From positions 2,480,001-2,544,000 of the forward strand of contig NZ_JACHMX010000001.1 in NCBI RefSeq assembly GCF_014205155.1: 64,000 nt of DNA, written 5' to 3'. A program made the position numbers and the translations under genes. Each line of letters opens with the position of its first letter. Within the stretch, counting starts at the first letter, position 1. Shown piece after piece: positions 1 to 12,126 of this stretch. This stretch comes from Amycolatopsis umgeniensis (GTDB lineage Bacteria; Actinomycetota; Actinomycetes; Mycobacteriales; Pseudonocardiaceae). A model generated the notes under the pieces. It had not been told where the DNA came from, did no database searches, and saw only the letters and a program-made list of their open reading frames with translations.

Positions 1-422
1 ACGAGGTCACGCCGTTCGCGCGCCCATTCCCCGCCGCCGTTCTCGACCCAGGTCAGGTTTTCGCCCACGGTGAGGCTTTCGTCCTCGACGGTGAACTCCG
101 CGAAACCGTCGTGCCGCATGGAACCGACGAGATCGGGCAGTTCCCGGTACCAATCGCCGGGTACGTAGGTCCAGCCGCCCCAGAAGTTCTGCCCGGACAG
201 ATGACTCGACGTCATCTGCAGTCCCTTGTGCCAGCGGTGATCCGACGGCCGGTAGGCGCTGACCTGACGTCCGGCCAGCGTCCGCAGCGGATGCGTGTAC
301 GGCTTGCGCGACTCATAGGCCGCGGGATCGGGTTTGTACACATAGGACAGTAGTTCGACGCCCGCGGCCTCGACGGTGACACGTTCGCCGTGCCGGTGCG
401 TGACGGTGATGGATGCGCTCAC
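1..422 (-). CDS. DUF6807 (PmoA-like) family protein, 3' end beyond window
   Basis: About 140 codons are visible from a GTG start at 422 that overlaps the TGA of the upstream oxidoreductase (GTGA), so the two are translationally coupled. The product carries the pattern of DUF6807, the family often annotated as PmoA-like: a Tyr-rich start (LLSYVYKPDP), then PYTHPL, SDHRWHKG and NFWGGWTY. Family members sit in carbohydrate-catabolic operons next to Gfo/Idh/MocA dehydrogenases, as here. No catalytic function is established for the family, so a role in sugar degradation is inferred from context. The C-terminal part lies outside the window. Confidence 0.8.
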   Translation of the reverse strand, partial: MSASITVTHRHGERVTVEAAGVELLSYVYKPDPAAYESRKPYTHPLRTLAGRQVSAYRPSDHRWHKGLQMTSSHLSGQNFWGGWTYVPGDWYRELPDLVGSMRHDGFAEFTVEDESLTVGENLTWVENGGGEWARERRDL

Positions 423-1480
423 GATTCCCCGTTCATGGCGAAGTGGAAGGGATCCTCGGAGGTGATCTCGCCCGCGTGGACGGTGCGCCCGGTGAACGCG
501 GCTTTGTACAGCGCGGCGATGAAGGCGAGCGCGCGCCGTCCATCCGCACCACTGCACGGCGGACGTTCCCCCGCCCTGATCGCGGCGAGGACCCGGGTCA
601 GCTGCGCGGTGTGGGAACTGTCGAGGTTCGCCGACGGCTTTCGCCATTTCTTGGCGACGTGCGGCGCGGGCGTGTAGATCCAGTCGTCGTTGCCGTAGCC
701 GTAGAGATGGGTCAATTCGACTGTCGCGTCGGAGCAGTCGATGCGGATCCGGCTGACTTCGCCGGGTGAGAGCACGCTGTTCACCACTGTCGCCATCGCG
801 CCGGATTCGAACCGCACCAACGCCGTCGAGACGTCGTCGGTGCGCACGTCGTGCACGAGCCTGCCCGTCATCGCGCGGATCTCGGCCCAGTCCCCGAGCA
901 GGTGCAGGAGCAGGTCGATCTGGTGGATCCCCTGGCCCATGGCGGGTCCGCCGCCTTCGGTGGCCCAGTCGCCACGCCACGGGACGGCGTAGTACTCCGC
1001 GTCGCGGAACCACGTCGTCTGGCAGTGCGCGACCAGCGGCCGTCCGAGTTCGCCCGCGGCCAGCAGGTCGCGGAAATGCGCGGCGGCGGAGCCGAACCGG
1101 TGCTGGAAAACGAAACTGGCGTACGGCCCGCCCTCGGACTCGGCCGCGGTGATCTCGTCGTATTCGGACAGTGACCGGCAAGGTGGCTTCTCGCACCACA
1201 CCCACGCTCCGGCTCGCAAAGCCCGCACGGCTTGCCCGGCATGCTGCGAAGGCGGGGTGCACAGCGAGACGAGATCGGGCTTCTCTTCGGCGAGAAGCCG
1301 CCGGAAATCGGTGTAGGGCTTGATATCGCCGGTGGAAAAACCGGCGACCCTGGCTTCGTCGACGTCCGCCGCCGCGACCACGGTCACGTCCGACGGGTGG
1401 GCTTCGTAGGCGGCTAGATGGCTTTTGGCGATTCCTCCGGTGCCGATGATGGCCGCCCGGAGGGGTGTCCCGGTCGTCAC
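419..1480 (-). CDS. Gfo/Idh/MocA family NAD(P)-dependent oxidoreductase
   Basis: A 353-residue dehydrogenase. The N-terminal Rossmann fold begins at once with AAIIGTGGIAKSH (about residues 8-20), the family EKP motif appears as CEKPP near residue 98, and a C-terminal alpha/beta domain follows. Family members oxidise or epimerise sugars, inositols or sugar amines with NAD(P). The substrate cannot be read from sequence. The frame is open further upstream, but the GTG at 1480 is preferred because a GGAGG lies 8 nt upstream and the Rossmann fold starts just after it. A perfect LacI-type palindrome lies 43-56 nt upstream, suggesting sugar-responsive repression of this gene and the coupled DUF6807 gene. 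Confidence 0.88.
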   Translation of the reverse strand: MTTGTPLRAAIIGTGGIAKSHLAAYEAHPSDVTVVAAADVDEARVAGFSTGDIKPYTDFRRLLAEEKPDLVSLCTPPSQHAGQAVRALRAGAWVWCEKPPCRSLSEYDEITAAESEGGPYASFVFQHRFGSAAAHFRDLLAAGELGRPLVAHCQTTWFRDAEYYAVPWRGDWATEGGGPAMGQGIHQIDLLLHLLGDWAEIRAMTGRLVHDVRTDDVSTALVRFESGAMATVVNSVLSPGEVSRIRIDCSDATVELTHLYGYGNDDWIYTPAPHVAKKWRKPSANLDSSHTAQLTRVLAAIRAGERPPCSGADGRRALAFIAALYKAAFTGRTVHAGEITSEDPFHFAMNGES

Positions 1481-1522
1481 CCGTGACCTCCACCGTGCTT
1501 GTGAGGCTCTTACACGGTAGAC

Positions 1523-1536
1523 AGAAAGCGCTTTCT
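1523..1536. promoter_or_regulatory. Palindromic operator of LacI/GalR type
   Basis: AGAAAGCGCTTTCT is a perfect 14-bp palindrome with the central CG step typical of LacI/GalR-family operators. It lies between the upstream membrane-protein gene and the Gfo/Idh/MocA start, where a repressor would block transcription of the catabolic pair. No LacI-type regulator gene is seen in the window; it may lie beyond base 1. Confidence 0.6.
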
Positions 1537-1562
1537 TACGCAACCCCTGCGCAGGCAGAGGA

Positions 1563-2048
1563 CTACTTGCGGGCTCGGACGTCGAAAGCGGCGCCGACAA
1601 CGGAGACGACAGCTGCCGCCAGGCCGAGGTAGCGGCCGAGGCCCGCCCCGATCTCGATGCCCGCGGCGGAGAGGATCCCCCGCTGGTCGGCGTCGAACTG
1701 CCAGTCGAGGGTGAACCAGCCGAGCAGCATCAGCAGCAGGGCGGCGATGGCCGCCATCAGCCACAGATGCGGCAGGCCCGCGCGGCGGACGGCCTCGACG
1801 CGGCCGAACAGCACGACGGCGAGACCGGGCAGGAACAAGAGGAAGACCGGCGCCCAGGCGAGGAAGCCCGAACGCCACGCGTCACGCGTGACGTCGCCCG
1901 CGGGCAAGGACGTCAGCACGTCCTCGATCTCCGGACGCGACGCCGTCAGCGTCGTCCACGGGAAGAACAAGGCCACCAGCGCGAGCAGCCCGGCCGCGAG
2001 GCCGAGCCACTCACGCCAGGTGACCTTCTTGAAACCGAGTTCAGGCAC
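1563..2048 (-). CDS. Small four-helix membrane protein at the end of the gat operon
   Basis: A 161-residue protein with about four hydrophobic segments (roughly residues 13-32, 62-83, 93-112 and 132-155) and a charged C-terminus. It starts with GTG 8 nt inside the end of gatB, so it is probably translated from the same mRNA. No conserved enzymatic motif is visible and I do not recognise a named family. Its link to the amidotransferase is positional only. Confidence 0.7.
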   Translation of the reverse strand: MPELGFKKVTWREWLGLAAGLLALVALFFPWTTLTASRPEIEDVLTSLPAGDVTRDAWRSGFLAWAPVFLLFLPGLAVVLFGRVEAVRRAGLPHLWLMAAIAALLLMLLGWFTLDWQFDADQRGILSAAGIEIGAGLGRYLGLAAAVVSVVGAAFDVRARK

Positions 2049-3546
2049 CGACTCGCTCGACGATCAGTTCGCGCACCCGCTTGGCGTCGGCCTGCCCCTT
2101 GGTGGCCTTCATGACCGCGCCGACGATCGCCCCGGCCGCGGCCACCTTGCCGCCGCGGATCTTCTCGGCGATGTCCGGCTGCGCGGCCAGTGCCTCGTCG
2201 ACGGCCGCGATCAGCGCGGAGTCGTCGGAGACGACCTTCAGGCCGCGCTTCTCGACGACCTCGGACGGCGAACCCTCGCCTGCGAGGACACCCTGCACGA
2301 CCTCTTTGGCCAGCTTGTTGGTCAGCTCACCGGCGTTGACCAGCCCGATGACCTCGGCCAGCTGCGCCGGGGTGATCGCCAGCTCCGCCAGTTCGATCTC
2401 GCGGGAGTTGGCCTCCTGCGCCAGCGTGTTGACCCACCAGCTGCGGGCCTCGTCCGGCGTCGCACCCGCCTCGACGGTCGCGGCGACCAGGTCGACCGCG
2501 CCGACGTTGAGCAGGTCGCGCAGCGCCTCGTCGGTCAGGTTCCACTCGCGCTGGATGCGCTTGCGGCGCTCCGACGGCATCTCCGGCAGCGTCTTGCGCA
2601 GCTCCTCGACCCACTCGGCCGTCGGCGCGATCGGCACCAGGTCGGGCTCCGGGAAGTACCGGTAGTCCTCGGCGGTCTCCTTGGTACGGCCGGGCGAAGT
2701 GGTGCCGTCGGCCTCCTGGAAGTGCCGCGTCTCCTGCTTGATCGTGCCGCCCTCGGCGAGGATCGCCGCCTGGCGGGTCATCTCGTACCGCACCGCGCGC
2801 TCGACGCTGCGCAGCGAGTTGACGTTCTTGGTCTCGGTGCGCGTGCCGAACTCGGTCGCGTCCTTGGCCATCAGCGACACGTTCGCGTCGCACCGGACCG
2901 AACCCTGGTCCATCCGGACGTCCGAGACGTCGAGCGCACTCAGCAGGTCCCGCAGCGCGGTGACATACGCGCGCGCCACCTCGGGCGCACGTCCGCCGGT
3001 GTGCTCGATCGTCTTCGTGACGATCTCGATCAGCGGCACGCCGGCGCGGTTGTAGTCGAGCAGCGAGTGCTCGGCGCCATGAATACGACCCGTCCGGCCG
3101 CCCACATGGAGCGACTTGCCGGTGTCCTCCTCCATGTGCGCGCGCTCGATCTCGACACGCACGACCTCGCCGTCGTCCAGTGTCACGTCGAGGTAGCCGT
3201 TGAACGCGATGGGCTCGTCGTACTGCGAGGTCTGGAAGTTCTTCGGCTGGTCCGGGTAGAAGTAGTTCTTCCTGGCGAACCGGCACCACGACGCGATCTC
3301 GCAGTTGAGCGCGAGGCCGATGCGGATCGCGCCCTCGACGGCCTTGCCGTTCACCACCGGCAGCGACCCGGGCAGGCCGAGGCAGGTCGGGCAGACCTTG
3401 GAGTTGGGCTCGCCGCCGAACTCGTTGGCGCAGGCGCAGAACATCTTGGTGTTCGTGTTCAGCTCGACGTGCACCTCGAGGCCCAGGACCGGATCGAACC
3501 GCTCGATGACGTCGGCGTAGTCCATCAACTCAACCACGGCGGTCAC
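2041..3546 (-). CDS. gatB: Aspartyl/glutamyl-tRNA amidotransferase subunit B
   Basis: A 501-residue GatB, the subunit that binds misacylated Glu-tRNA(Gln) or Asp-tRNA(Asn), activates the acyl group with ATP and accepts ammonia from GatA. Visible landmarks are [10 protein letters not shown] near the start, the Cys-rich loop CPTCLGLPG, the signature [30 protein letters not shown], and the C-terminal YqeY-like helical domain that contacts the tRNA elbow. Length is typical. It starts with GTG overlapping the gatA stop (GTGA), with GGGAGG shortly upstream inside gatA. In M. tuberculosis pfkA lies between gatA and gatB; here the genes are directly joined. Confidence 0.97.
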   Translation of the reverse strand: MTAVVELMDYADVIERFDPVLGLEVHVELNTNTKMFCACANEFGGEPNSKVCPTCLGLPGSLPVVNGKAVEGAIRIGLALNCEIASWCRFARKNYFYPDQPKNFQTSQYDEPIAFNGYLDVTLDDGEVVRVEIERAHMEEDTGKSLHVGGRTGRIHGAEHSLLDYNRAGVPLIEIVTKTIEHTGGRAPEVARAYVTALRDLLSALDVSDVRMDQGSVRCDANVSLMAKDATEFGTRTETKNVNSLRSVERAVRYEMTRQAAILAEGGTIKQETRHFQEADGTTSPGRTKETAEDYRYFPEPDLVPIAPTAEWVEELRKTLPEMPSERRKRIQREWNLTDEALRDLLNVGAVDLVAATVEAGATPDEARSWWVNTLAQEANSREIELAELAITPAQLAEVIGLVNAGELTNKLAKEVVQGVLAGEGSPSEVVEKRGLKVVSDDSALIAAVDEALAAQPDIAEKIRGGKVAAAGAIVGAVMKATKGQADAKRVRELIVERVGA

Positions 3547-5060
3547 TTCTTTCCTCCCAGCTCAGGAACCTCGTGCACCAGCGAGCCACCGTTGGCGGCG
3601 TCACGCGCGACCTCGTAGGCGGCGCCGACGCGGTACAGCCTGTCGTCGGCCATCGCGGGGGCCATGATCTGGAGACCGACCGGCAGGCCGTCCTCGTGCG
3701 ACAGTCCACTCGGGACGCTCATCGCCGCGTTGCCCGCGAGGTTCGACGGGATGGTGCAGAGGTCCGCGAGGTACATCGCCATCGGGTCGTCGACGCGCTC
3801 GCCGATCTTGAACGCGGTGGTCGGCGTGGTCGGCGAGACCAGCACGTCCACCTTTTCGTACGCGGCTTCGAAGTCTCGCGTGATGAGCGTGCGGACCTTC
3901 TGCGCCGAGCCGTAGTAGGCGTCGTAGTAGCCCGACGACAGCGCGTACGTGCCGAGCATGATGCGGCGTTTGACCTCGGGGCCGAAGCCCTTTTCGCGGG
4001 TCAGCGACATGACCTCTTCGGCGCTGTGCGCGCCGTCGTCGGACACGCGCAGGCCGTACCGCATGGCGTCGAACCGGGCGAGGTTCGACGAGCACTCGCT
4101 CGGCGCGATCAGGTAGTACGCGGGCAGCGCGTAGGTGAAGTTCGGGCACGAGACCTCGACGATCTCGGCACCGAGCGCGCGCAACTGCTCGACGGCGGCC
4201 TCGAACGACCGCAACACGCCCGGCTGATAACCGTCGCCGGCGAATTCCTTCACCACGCCGACGCGGACGCCCTTGAGGTCACCGGTCAGGCCCTGGCGGG
4301 CCGCGGCGACCACCGGCGGGACCGGCGCGTCGATCGAAGTCGAGTCCATCGGGTCGTATCCGGCGATGACCTCGTGCAGCAGGGCGGCGTCGAGCACCGT
4401 CCGCGCGCAGGGACCGGCCTGGTCGAGCGACGACGAGAAAGCGACGAGACCGTAGCGGGAGACGCCGCCGTACGTCGGCTTCACGCCGACGGTGCCGGTG
4501 ACAGCGCCGGGCTGGCGGATCGAGCCGCCGGTGTCGGTGCCGATCGCGATCGCCGCTTCGAACGCCGCGATCGACGCCGAGGAGCCACCGCCGGAACCGC
4601 CCGGGATCCGGGCGTGGTCCCACGGGTTGTGCGTCGGGCCGAACGCGGAGTTCTCCGTGGAGGAGCCCATCGCGAACTCGTCCATGTTGGTCTTGCCGAG
4701 CACCACGACACCGGCTTCGCGCAGCTTGCGCGTCACGGTGGCGTCGTACGGCGGGATCCAGTTCTCCAGCGTCTTCGAGCCGACCGTGGTGGGGATGCCC
4801 TTGGTGGTCAGCACGTCCTTGAGCGCCAGCGGCACCCCGGCGAGCGGCGACTTCGGAGCCCTGCCCTCGGCGACGTCGGCGTCCACCGCGCGGGCCGCGT
4901 CGAGCGCGCCCTCGGTGTCCACGTGCAGGAACGCGTGGATGTGGTCGTCGACCTCGGCGATCCGGTCCAGGTGGGCCTGGGCGACCTCGACGGCCGACAC
5001 CTCACGGGACTGGATCTTCTCCGCCAGCTCGGCGGCGGTCAGCTTGATGAGTTCGGTCAC
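3543..5060 (-). CDS. gatA: Glutamyl-tRNA(Gln) amidotransferase subunit A
   Basis: A 505-residue amidase-signature enzyme that releases ammonia from glutamine for transfer to GatB. The Ser-cisSer-Lys triad is complete: Lys81 in LALKDVL, Ser156 in PGGSGGG and Ser180 in [11 protein letters not shown], with the same spacing as in characterised GatA. It overlaps gatC upstream and gatB downstream by 4 nt each (GTGA), so the three subunits are made stoichiometrically from one mRNA. A GGGAG lies before the GTG start. With GatC and GatB it forms the heterotrimer needed because most actinobacteria lack a direct glutaminyl-tRNA synthetase. Confidence 0.97.
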   Translation of the reverse strand: MTELIKLTAAELAEKIQSREVSAVEVAQAHLDRIAEVDDHIHAFLHVDTEGALDAARAVDADVAEGRAPKSPLAGVPLALKDVLTTKGIPTTVGSKTLENWIPPYDATVTRKLREAGVVVLGKTNMDEFAMGSSTENSAFGPTHNPWDHARIPGGSGGGSSASIAAFEAAIAIGTDTGGSIRQPGAVTGTVGVKPTYGGVSRYGLVAFSSSLDQAGPCARTVLDAALLHEVIAGYDPMDSTSIDAPVPPVVAAARQGLTGDLKGVRVGVVKEFAGDGYQPGVLRSFEAAVEQLRALGAEIVEVSCPNFTYALPAYYLIAPSECSSNLARFDAMRYGLRVSDDGAHSAEEVMSLTREKGFGPEVKRRIMLGTYALSSGYYDAYYGSAQKVRTLITRDFEAAYEKVDVLVSPTTPTTAFKIGERVDDPMAMYLADLCTIPSNLAGNAAMSVPSGLSHEDGLPVGLQIMAPAMADDRLYRVGAAYEVARDAANGGSLVHEVPELGGKK

Positions 5061-5356
5061 TGCTCTTCTCCCAGAATCCGCGGCACCCGGAAACGACCCT
5101 CTTCGGCGGCCGGCGCACCGGCCAGCGCCTGCTGCTGGGTCAGCCCCTGTCGGACGGTGTCCTCGCGGAACACGTTCGTCAGCGGTACGGCGTGCGACGT
5201 GGGCGGGACATCCTCGCCTGCGACCTCGCTCACCTTGGCCACCGAGTCCAGAATCTGGTCGAGCTGGCCTGCGAAGACGTCCAGCTCCTCTTCGGTGACG
5301 GCAAGCCTGGCCAGCTTGGCGAGGTGTGCGACCTCGTCGCGGGAAATGTTGGGCAC
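5057..5356 (-). CDS. gatC: Aspartyl/glutamyl-tRNA amidotransferase subunit C
   Basis: A 99-residue GatC, the small belt subunit that holds GatA and GatB together. The helical start [15 protein letters not shown] and the [11 protein letters not shown] segment are family hallmarks. The frame continues upstream to 5404, but the GTG at 5356 is chosen because GGGAG lies 8 nt before it and it gives the standard N-terminus. It is the first gene of the gatC-gatA-gatB-membrane protein operon. A candidate -10 (TAGACT) lies about 50 nt upstream. Confidence 0.95.
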   Translation of the reverse strand: MPNISRDEVAHLAKLARLAVTEEELDVFAGQLDQILDSVAKVSEVAGEDVPPTSHAVPLTNVFREDTVRQGLTQQQALAGAPAAEEGRFRVPRILGEEQ

Positions 5357-5403
5357 GCGGGTGACTCCCGGGGTGTGCTGTGCGGGTTCTGTCGGAAGCT
5401 GCA

Positions 5404-5409
5404 AGTCTA
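5404..5409 (-). promoter_or_regulatory. Candidate -10 element of the gat operon
   Basis: On the minus strand TAGACT matches the actinobacterial TANNNT -10 and would start transcription near 5397, giving a leader of about 40 nt that includes the gatC ribosome site. No clear -35 is seen. The rest of the 243-base divergent gap (5357-5599) holds nothing else that I recognise. Confidence 0.4.
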
Positions 5410-5599
5410 TGGTGGCGGCGTCGGCGAACTCGACCGGGTTATGCCGCGGCCAGGACTCCCACGTCGGGTAGGAGTGCCTGGTTCGTTATCCCGAAGGCCG
5501 GATGGCTGGCCCCATTACACCGTCCGGTCTGTCACAATCGGCGCCCGGCGTAGCGCGTTCCACGGCGAGGCTGGAACGCCTGAGGCGAGAGGGGCGCGT

Positions 5600-6253
5600 G
5601 TGTCGTTCCTGATCCGGGTCCAATTACCGGACACCCCGGGGACCCTCGGCGCGGTCGCCACCGCGCTCGGCACCGTCGGCGCCGACATCCTGAGCGTGGA
5701 CGTGGTCGAACGAAGCGGCGGTGTCGCCATCGACGACCTCGTCGTCGAGATCCCCTCCGGCAGGCTGCCGGACGCGCTGATCACCGCCGCCGAAAGCGTC
5801 GACGGCGTCGAGGTCGACGCCGTGCGCCCGTACGCCGGGGTGCTGGACACCCATCGCGAACTCGAACTGGTCGAGGAGATCGCCGCGAAGCCCGCTTCGG
5901 GGCTGGAGATCCTCGCCGAAGGTGTGCCCAGGATCATCCGGGCGGGCTGGGCCGTCGTCGTCGAGCATTCGGAATCCGGTGCGCTGAGGCTGGCTTCGTC
6001 CAGCGCCGCGCCCGAGACGCCGATCACCGACCTGCCGTGGCTTCCGCTGGAACGCGCCACCATCCTCGACGCCGAGGAGGCGTGGATCCCGGAGACGTGG
6101 AAGGAACTGGGGACCGAACTCGCGGCCACGCCGCTGGGGAAGCCGGGGAAGGCGCTGCTGGTCGCGCGGCCCGGCGGGCCGAACTTCCGCGCCGCCGAGG
6201 TGGCGCGCCTGGCGCATTTCGCGGGCATCGTCGCCGTCGTCCTGGACAGCTGA
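5600..6253 (+). CDS. ACT domain-containing protein (Rv3013-like)
   Basis: A 217-residue cytosolic protein with an N-terminal ACT domain (residues 1-75: LIRVQLPDTPGTLG at the start, GADILSVDVVER in the middle), the fold that binds amino acids in metabolic regulators. The C-terminal half has no recognised catalytic motif. The GTG at 5600 is chosen over upstream starts because the ACT fold begins there and GAGAGGGG precedes it. The position divergent from gatCAB matches Rv3013 in M. tuberculosis. Its ligand is unknown; an amino-acid sensor is the likely role. Confidence 0.85.
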   Translation: MSFLIRVQLPDTPGTLGAVATALGTVGADILSVDVVERSGGVAIDDLVVEIPSGRLPDALITAAESVDGVEVDAVRPYAGVLDTHRELELVEEIAAKPASGLEILAEGVPRIIRAGWAVVVEHSESGALRLASSSAAPETPITDLPWLPLERATILDAEEAWIPETWKELGTELAATPLGKPGKALLVARPGGPNFRAAEVARLAHFAGIVAVVLDS

Positions 6254-6326
6254 CCTTCGCGTTCAGTCCTCTGGATGCGGTAGTTGCACGCGCAAGTACC
6301 GCATCCAGAGGACTAAATGCGGAAGG

Positions 6327-6329
<3 letters not shown>
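6252..6329. repeat. Family A intergenic palindrome, copy 1 (bidirectional terminator-like)
   Basis: Perfect 18-bp arms (6265-6282 and 6297-6314) around a 14-nt loop, extended imperfectly outward so that the whole structure runs from the stop codon of the ACT gene to the stop codon of the convergent GNAT gene. Near-identical copies occur at 13607-13677 and 38887-38949. Position and symmetry suit a terminator for both genes. Confidence 0.85.
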
Positions 6330-9664
<3,335 letters not shown>

Positions 9665-9686
9665 GGAGGGCACGCTACCGCGCCGA

Positions 9687-10724
9687 TCACCAGCCTTCAG
9701 GCGGTTCGAGGAAAGCCTTGCCCGCCTCCCGGCTGAGGGTGAGCGCGCGGCGCATCCACTCGGGGGTGGCGCCCGCGAGACCGCACGCCGGGGTCGGTAC
9801 GACCCGTTCGGCGAGGATCTCCCGGCGGAATCCGAGCCTGTCGACGAGCTTGAACACGGGCGTGACCAGGTCACGCAGCGCCACCGGCACACCGGGGTCG
9901 GCGGTGGGGACGAGCCCGAGCATCAGCGTCGTGCCGGAGTCCAGCGCCTCACCGATCTCGTCGAGCTGCGCGGGCGAAGCACCCTTCAACAGAGTGAAGT
10001 CGAACGCGATCGCTTTCGCTCCCGCCGCGCGCAGCAACGAGATCGGCGGCTTCTCGGCACAACAGTGCACGGCGACCGGCTGACCGGTGATGCGCTCCGC
10101 CCCGGCGATCACCGTCGACAGCAGTTCGCGGGCCTCCGGCGCGGGTACGGCGGAAACGGTGCCGTAGCCGGACGCCGTCGGGAGGTCACCGGCGAGGACG
10201 GCGGGCAGCGACGGTTCGTCGAACTGCAGCACCACCGGCGCGCCGACGCGCGACTTCAGCTCCGCGACGTGACCGGCCAGGCCGTCCAGCAGCGACGAGG
10301 TGAAATCGCGCAGCGCGCCCCGGTCGGTGAGGATCCGGTGCCCTCGCTGGAGTTCGACGTTCGCGGCGAGCGTCCACGGCCCCGCGACCTGTGCCTTGAA
10401 CACCGGCGGCGCGGCGCCCGCCTTCTCCCTCGCCTCCTGGACGGCGTCGAGGTCCCAGCTCATCAGGTCGACGGCCCGGCGGTGGTCGTGCCCGGGACGG
10501 GCGGCGACCCGATAGCCGCTCGGCACCACTTCGACGGCGAGGTCGACCAGCAGCGCCGCCGTCCGGCCGATCAGGTCGGCGCCGACGCCGCGCGCCGGAA
10601 GTTCGGGCAGACAGGGGAATTCGGGCAGTTCGCCGAACACGATCGACGCGGCCTCGACCGGATCGGTGCCGGGCAGGGAACCGATCGCGGTCGCCGCGCC
10701 TAGAGGCCAAGGTCGTTCGTTCAC
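9687..10724 (-). CDS. Cobalamin-independent methionine synthase C-terminal-like protein
   Basis: A 345-residue protein with the (beta/alpha)8 fold of MetE catalytic domains: AAIGSLPGTDP near the start, QVAGPWTLAANVEL, VVLQFDEPSLPAVL, VAVHCCAEKP with the paired Cys of the zinc site, and the late zinc-ligand segment VPTPACGLAG. It lacks the N-terminal MetE half. The equivalent M. tuberculosis gene Rv3015c, next to ligA, is also uncharacterised. It could act as a methyltransferase using a folate or a corrinoid-bound methyl group. The GTG at 10724 is chosen for its AGGGGAG 8 nt upstream. Confidence 0.82.
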   Translation of the reverse strand: MNERPWPLGAATAIGSLPGTDPVEAASIVFGELPEFPCLPELPARGVGADLIGRTAALLVDLAVEVVPSGYRVAARPGHDHRRAVDLMSWDLDAVQEAREKAGAAPPVFKAQVAGPWTLAANVELQRGHRILTDRGALRDFTSSLLDGLAGHVAELKSRVGAPVVLQFDEPSLPAVLAGDLPTASGYGTVSAVPAPEARELLSTVIAGAERITGQPVAVHCCAEKPPISLLRAAGAKAIAFDFTLLKGASPAQLDEIGEALDSGTTLMLGLVPTADPGVPVALRDLVTPVFKLVDRLGFRREILAERVVPTPACGLAGATPEWMRRALTLSREAGKAFLEPPEGW

Positions 10725-10844
10725 ACCCGGATTCTCCCCTTGGTCCGGACCGGCGACCCGGCGGGGCACGCCGAGACACGGACATTCGCCGCAATTGCCG
10801 TCGACGAGCCCGCGGTGGCTCCGAGCGCATTACTCTGACCTGCC

Positions 10845-11654
10845 ATGACGAGCTCTCCACAGCCCGCCGGCTGGTATCCCGACCAGCAGAACCCCCGGGT
10901 CTACCGGTGGTGGGACGGGCAAGCCTGGACGGCCAACACGCGGCCGTCTCACGACGCCGAGATGATCGAGCTGGACATCGAGGGCGCGCACGATCCGGGC
11001 AAGATCCGGACGCAGGTGGCGAAGGGGACCCAAAGCCGGGCCGGCGGGGTCGTCGGCGGCGGCACCCTGTTCTCCGAACCCGTACTGGTGGTCAACCAGC
11101 GCGCGAAACTCATCGAAATGTCCAACGAGTTCGGGGTCTTCGACCAGAACGGCAACCGCCTCGGCGGCGTCGTCCAGGTCGGGCAGAGCACGCTGAAGAA
11201 AGCCATCCGGCTGCTCACGAATTACGACCAGTACCTGACCCACCGTTTCGAAATCCGGGACGCGAACCACAGCACCGTGCTGAAGGTGACGCGGCCGGCG
11301 AAGGTGTTCAAATCCCGGTTCCTGGTGACGAAGGCCGACGATTCCCCGATCGGGGAGATCGTGCAGGAGAACGTCTTCGGCAAGATCCGGCTGGGTTTCC
11401 TGGTCGACGGCCAGAAGGTCGGCGGGATCTTCGCCGAGAACTGGCGGGCCTGGAACTTCGTGATCAGGGACCACGCCGACGTCGAGATCGCGCGGATCAC
11501 CAAGACCTGGGGCGGTTTCGTGAAGGCCGCGTTCACCACCGCCGACAACTACGTCGTCGAGATCCACCGGCCGCTGCGGGATCCGCTGGCCTCGATGGTG
11601 GTCGCCTCGGCGCTGACCATCGACACGGCGCTGAAGCAGGACGACAAAGGCTGA
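10845..11654 (+). CDS. DUF2510 / phospholipid scramblase-like protein
   Basis: A 269-residue protein with two parts. Residues 8-30 are a DUF2510 motif (AGWYPD...YRWWDGQAWT), usually found at the N-terminus of actinobacterial membrane-associated proteins. Residues 70-260 form a tubby-like/scramblase (LURP-one related) beta-barrel, with repeated strands such as FEIRDANHSTVLKVTRP and WNFVIRDHADVEIARI. No clear transmembrane helix is seen. The function is unknown in bacteria; lipid binding at the membrane is a fair inference. TACTCT lies 8 nt before the ATG, consistent with a leaderless mRNA. Confidence 0.85.
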   Translation: MTSSPQPAGWYPDQQNPRVYRWWDGQAWTANTRPSHDAEMIELDIEGAHDPGKIRTQVAKGTQSRAGGVVGGGTLFSEPVLVVNQRAKLIEMSNEFGVFDQNGNRLGGVVQVGQSTLKKAIRLLTNYDQYLTHRFEIRDANHSTVLKVTRPAKVFKSRFLVTKADDSPIGEIVQENVFGKIRLGFLVDGQKVGGIFAENWRAWNFVIRDHADVEIARITKTWGGFVKAAFTTADNYVVEIHRPLRDPLASMVVASALTIDTALKQDDKG

Positions 11655-11698
11655 GCGCTCGCGGGGCACGTCTCGGCCGCACGCGAGTCGGCCGGATG

Positions 11699-11783
11699 GG
11701 GCCGTGAGTGGCGATCGGGTCAGGGCCCGGTCCGTGAAGGCCCCCTTCCCTCGGCTCAGCCGGGGAAACTCGACCTTCACGGA
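11699..11783. repeat. Family C hairpin plus partial family E repeat
   Basis: Downstream of the scramblase-like gene. Bases 11731-11740 and 11774-11783 are perfect 10-bp arms (TCCGTGAAGG and its complement) around an imperfect inner stem; the GTGAAGGCCCCCTTCC core recurs at 43858-43900. Just before it, 11702-11714 (CCGTGAGTGGCGA) is a partial copy of the arm of the palindrome at 11956-12011. It probably works as a terminator. Confidence 0.7.
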
Positions 11784-11866
11784 CTTTCAAGCGGGGTAGG
11801 AGCACCGGTGGCCGTTCGATCGCTGACCGTGTCTTAGGTACCTACTGCGGGGTGAGCACTGGGACT

Positions 11867-11889
11867 GTTGCGAAAGTGGCGTTCGCAAC
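11867..11889. repeat. Small inverted repeat GTTGCGAA/TTCGCAAC
   Basis: Two perfect 8-bp arms separated by 7 nt, in the 472-base gap between the scramblase-like gene and the metallo-hydrolase. A separate palindrome TAGGTACCTA lies at 11835-11844. Neither has an assigned regulator; the half site TTGCGAA also occurs in the aceA-ramB gap. Confidence 0.4.
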
Positions 11890-11955
11890 GTGCACAGGCG
11901 AGCGGGCAGTGGCGGAAGGTCTCGGTCAAGTAGGTCGCGAACGGCCAGTCCCGCA

Positions 11956-12011
11956 TTGGGGTCGTGAGTGGCGAAAACGGTTAGAACCCGAATCGCCACT
12001 CACGACCCCAA
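11956..12011. repeat. Family E long palindrome with 18-bp perfect arms
   Basis: Arms 11956-11973 and 11994-12011 (TTGGGGTCGTGAGTGGCG and its exact complement) enclose a 20-nt loop. The arm sequence is partly repeated at 11702-11714, so this is a dispersed element, not only a gene-specific terminator. It lies about 115 nt upstream of the metallo-hydrolase start. Confidence 0.85.
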
Positions 12012-12126
12012 CTCGATTCGACAAGTGACCGGGGTCTCACCCCACTCAAGTGGACACTCGCCTTCCGGCGGCTCAAGGTGGGAGGACTGGGCGGCACGCC
12101 GGAGTGCGTCCGGGACGGAGGTCACC

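Noticed and set aside
1657..3618. A 653-codon open frame on the plus strand
   Set aside because: It is antisense to gatB and the membrane-protein gene, has repetitive Arg/Asp/Gly-rich composition typical of shadow frames in GC-rich DNA, and no ribosome site.
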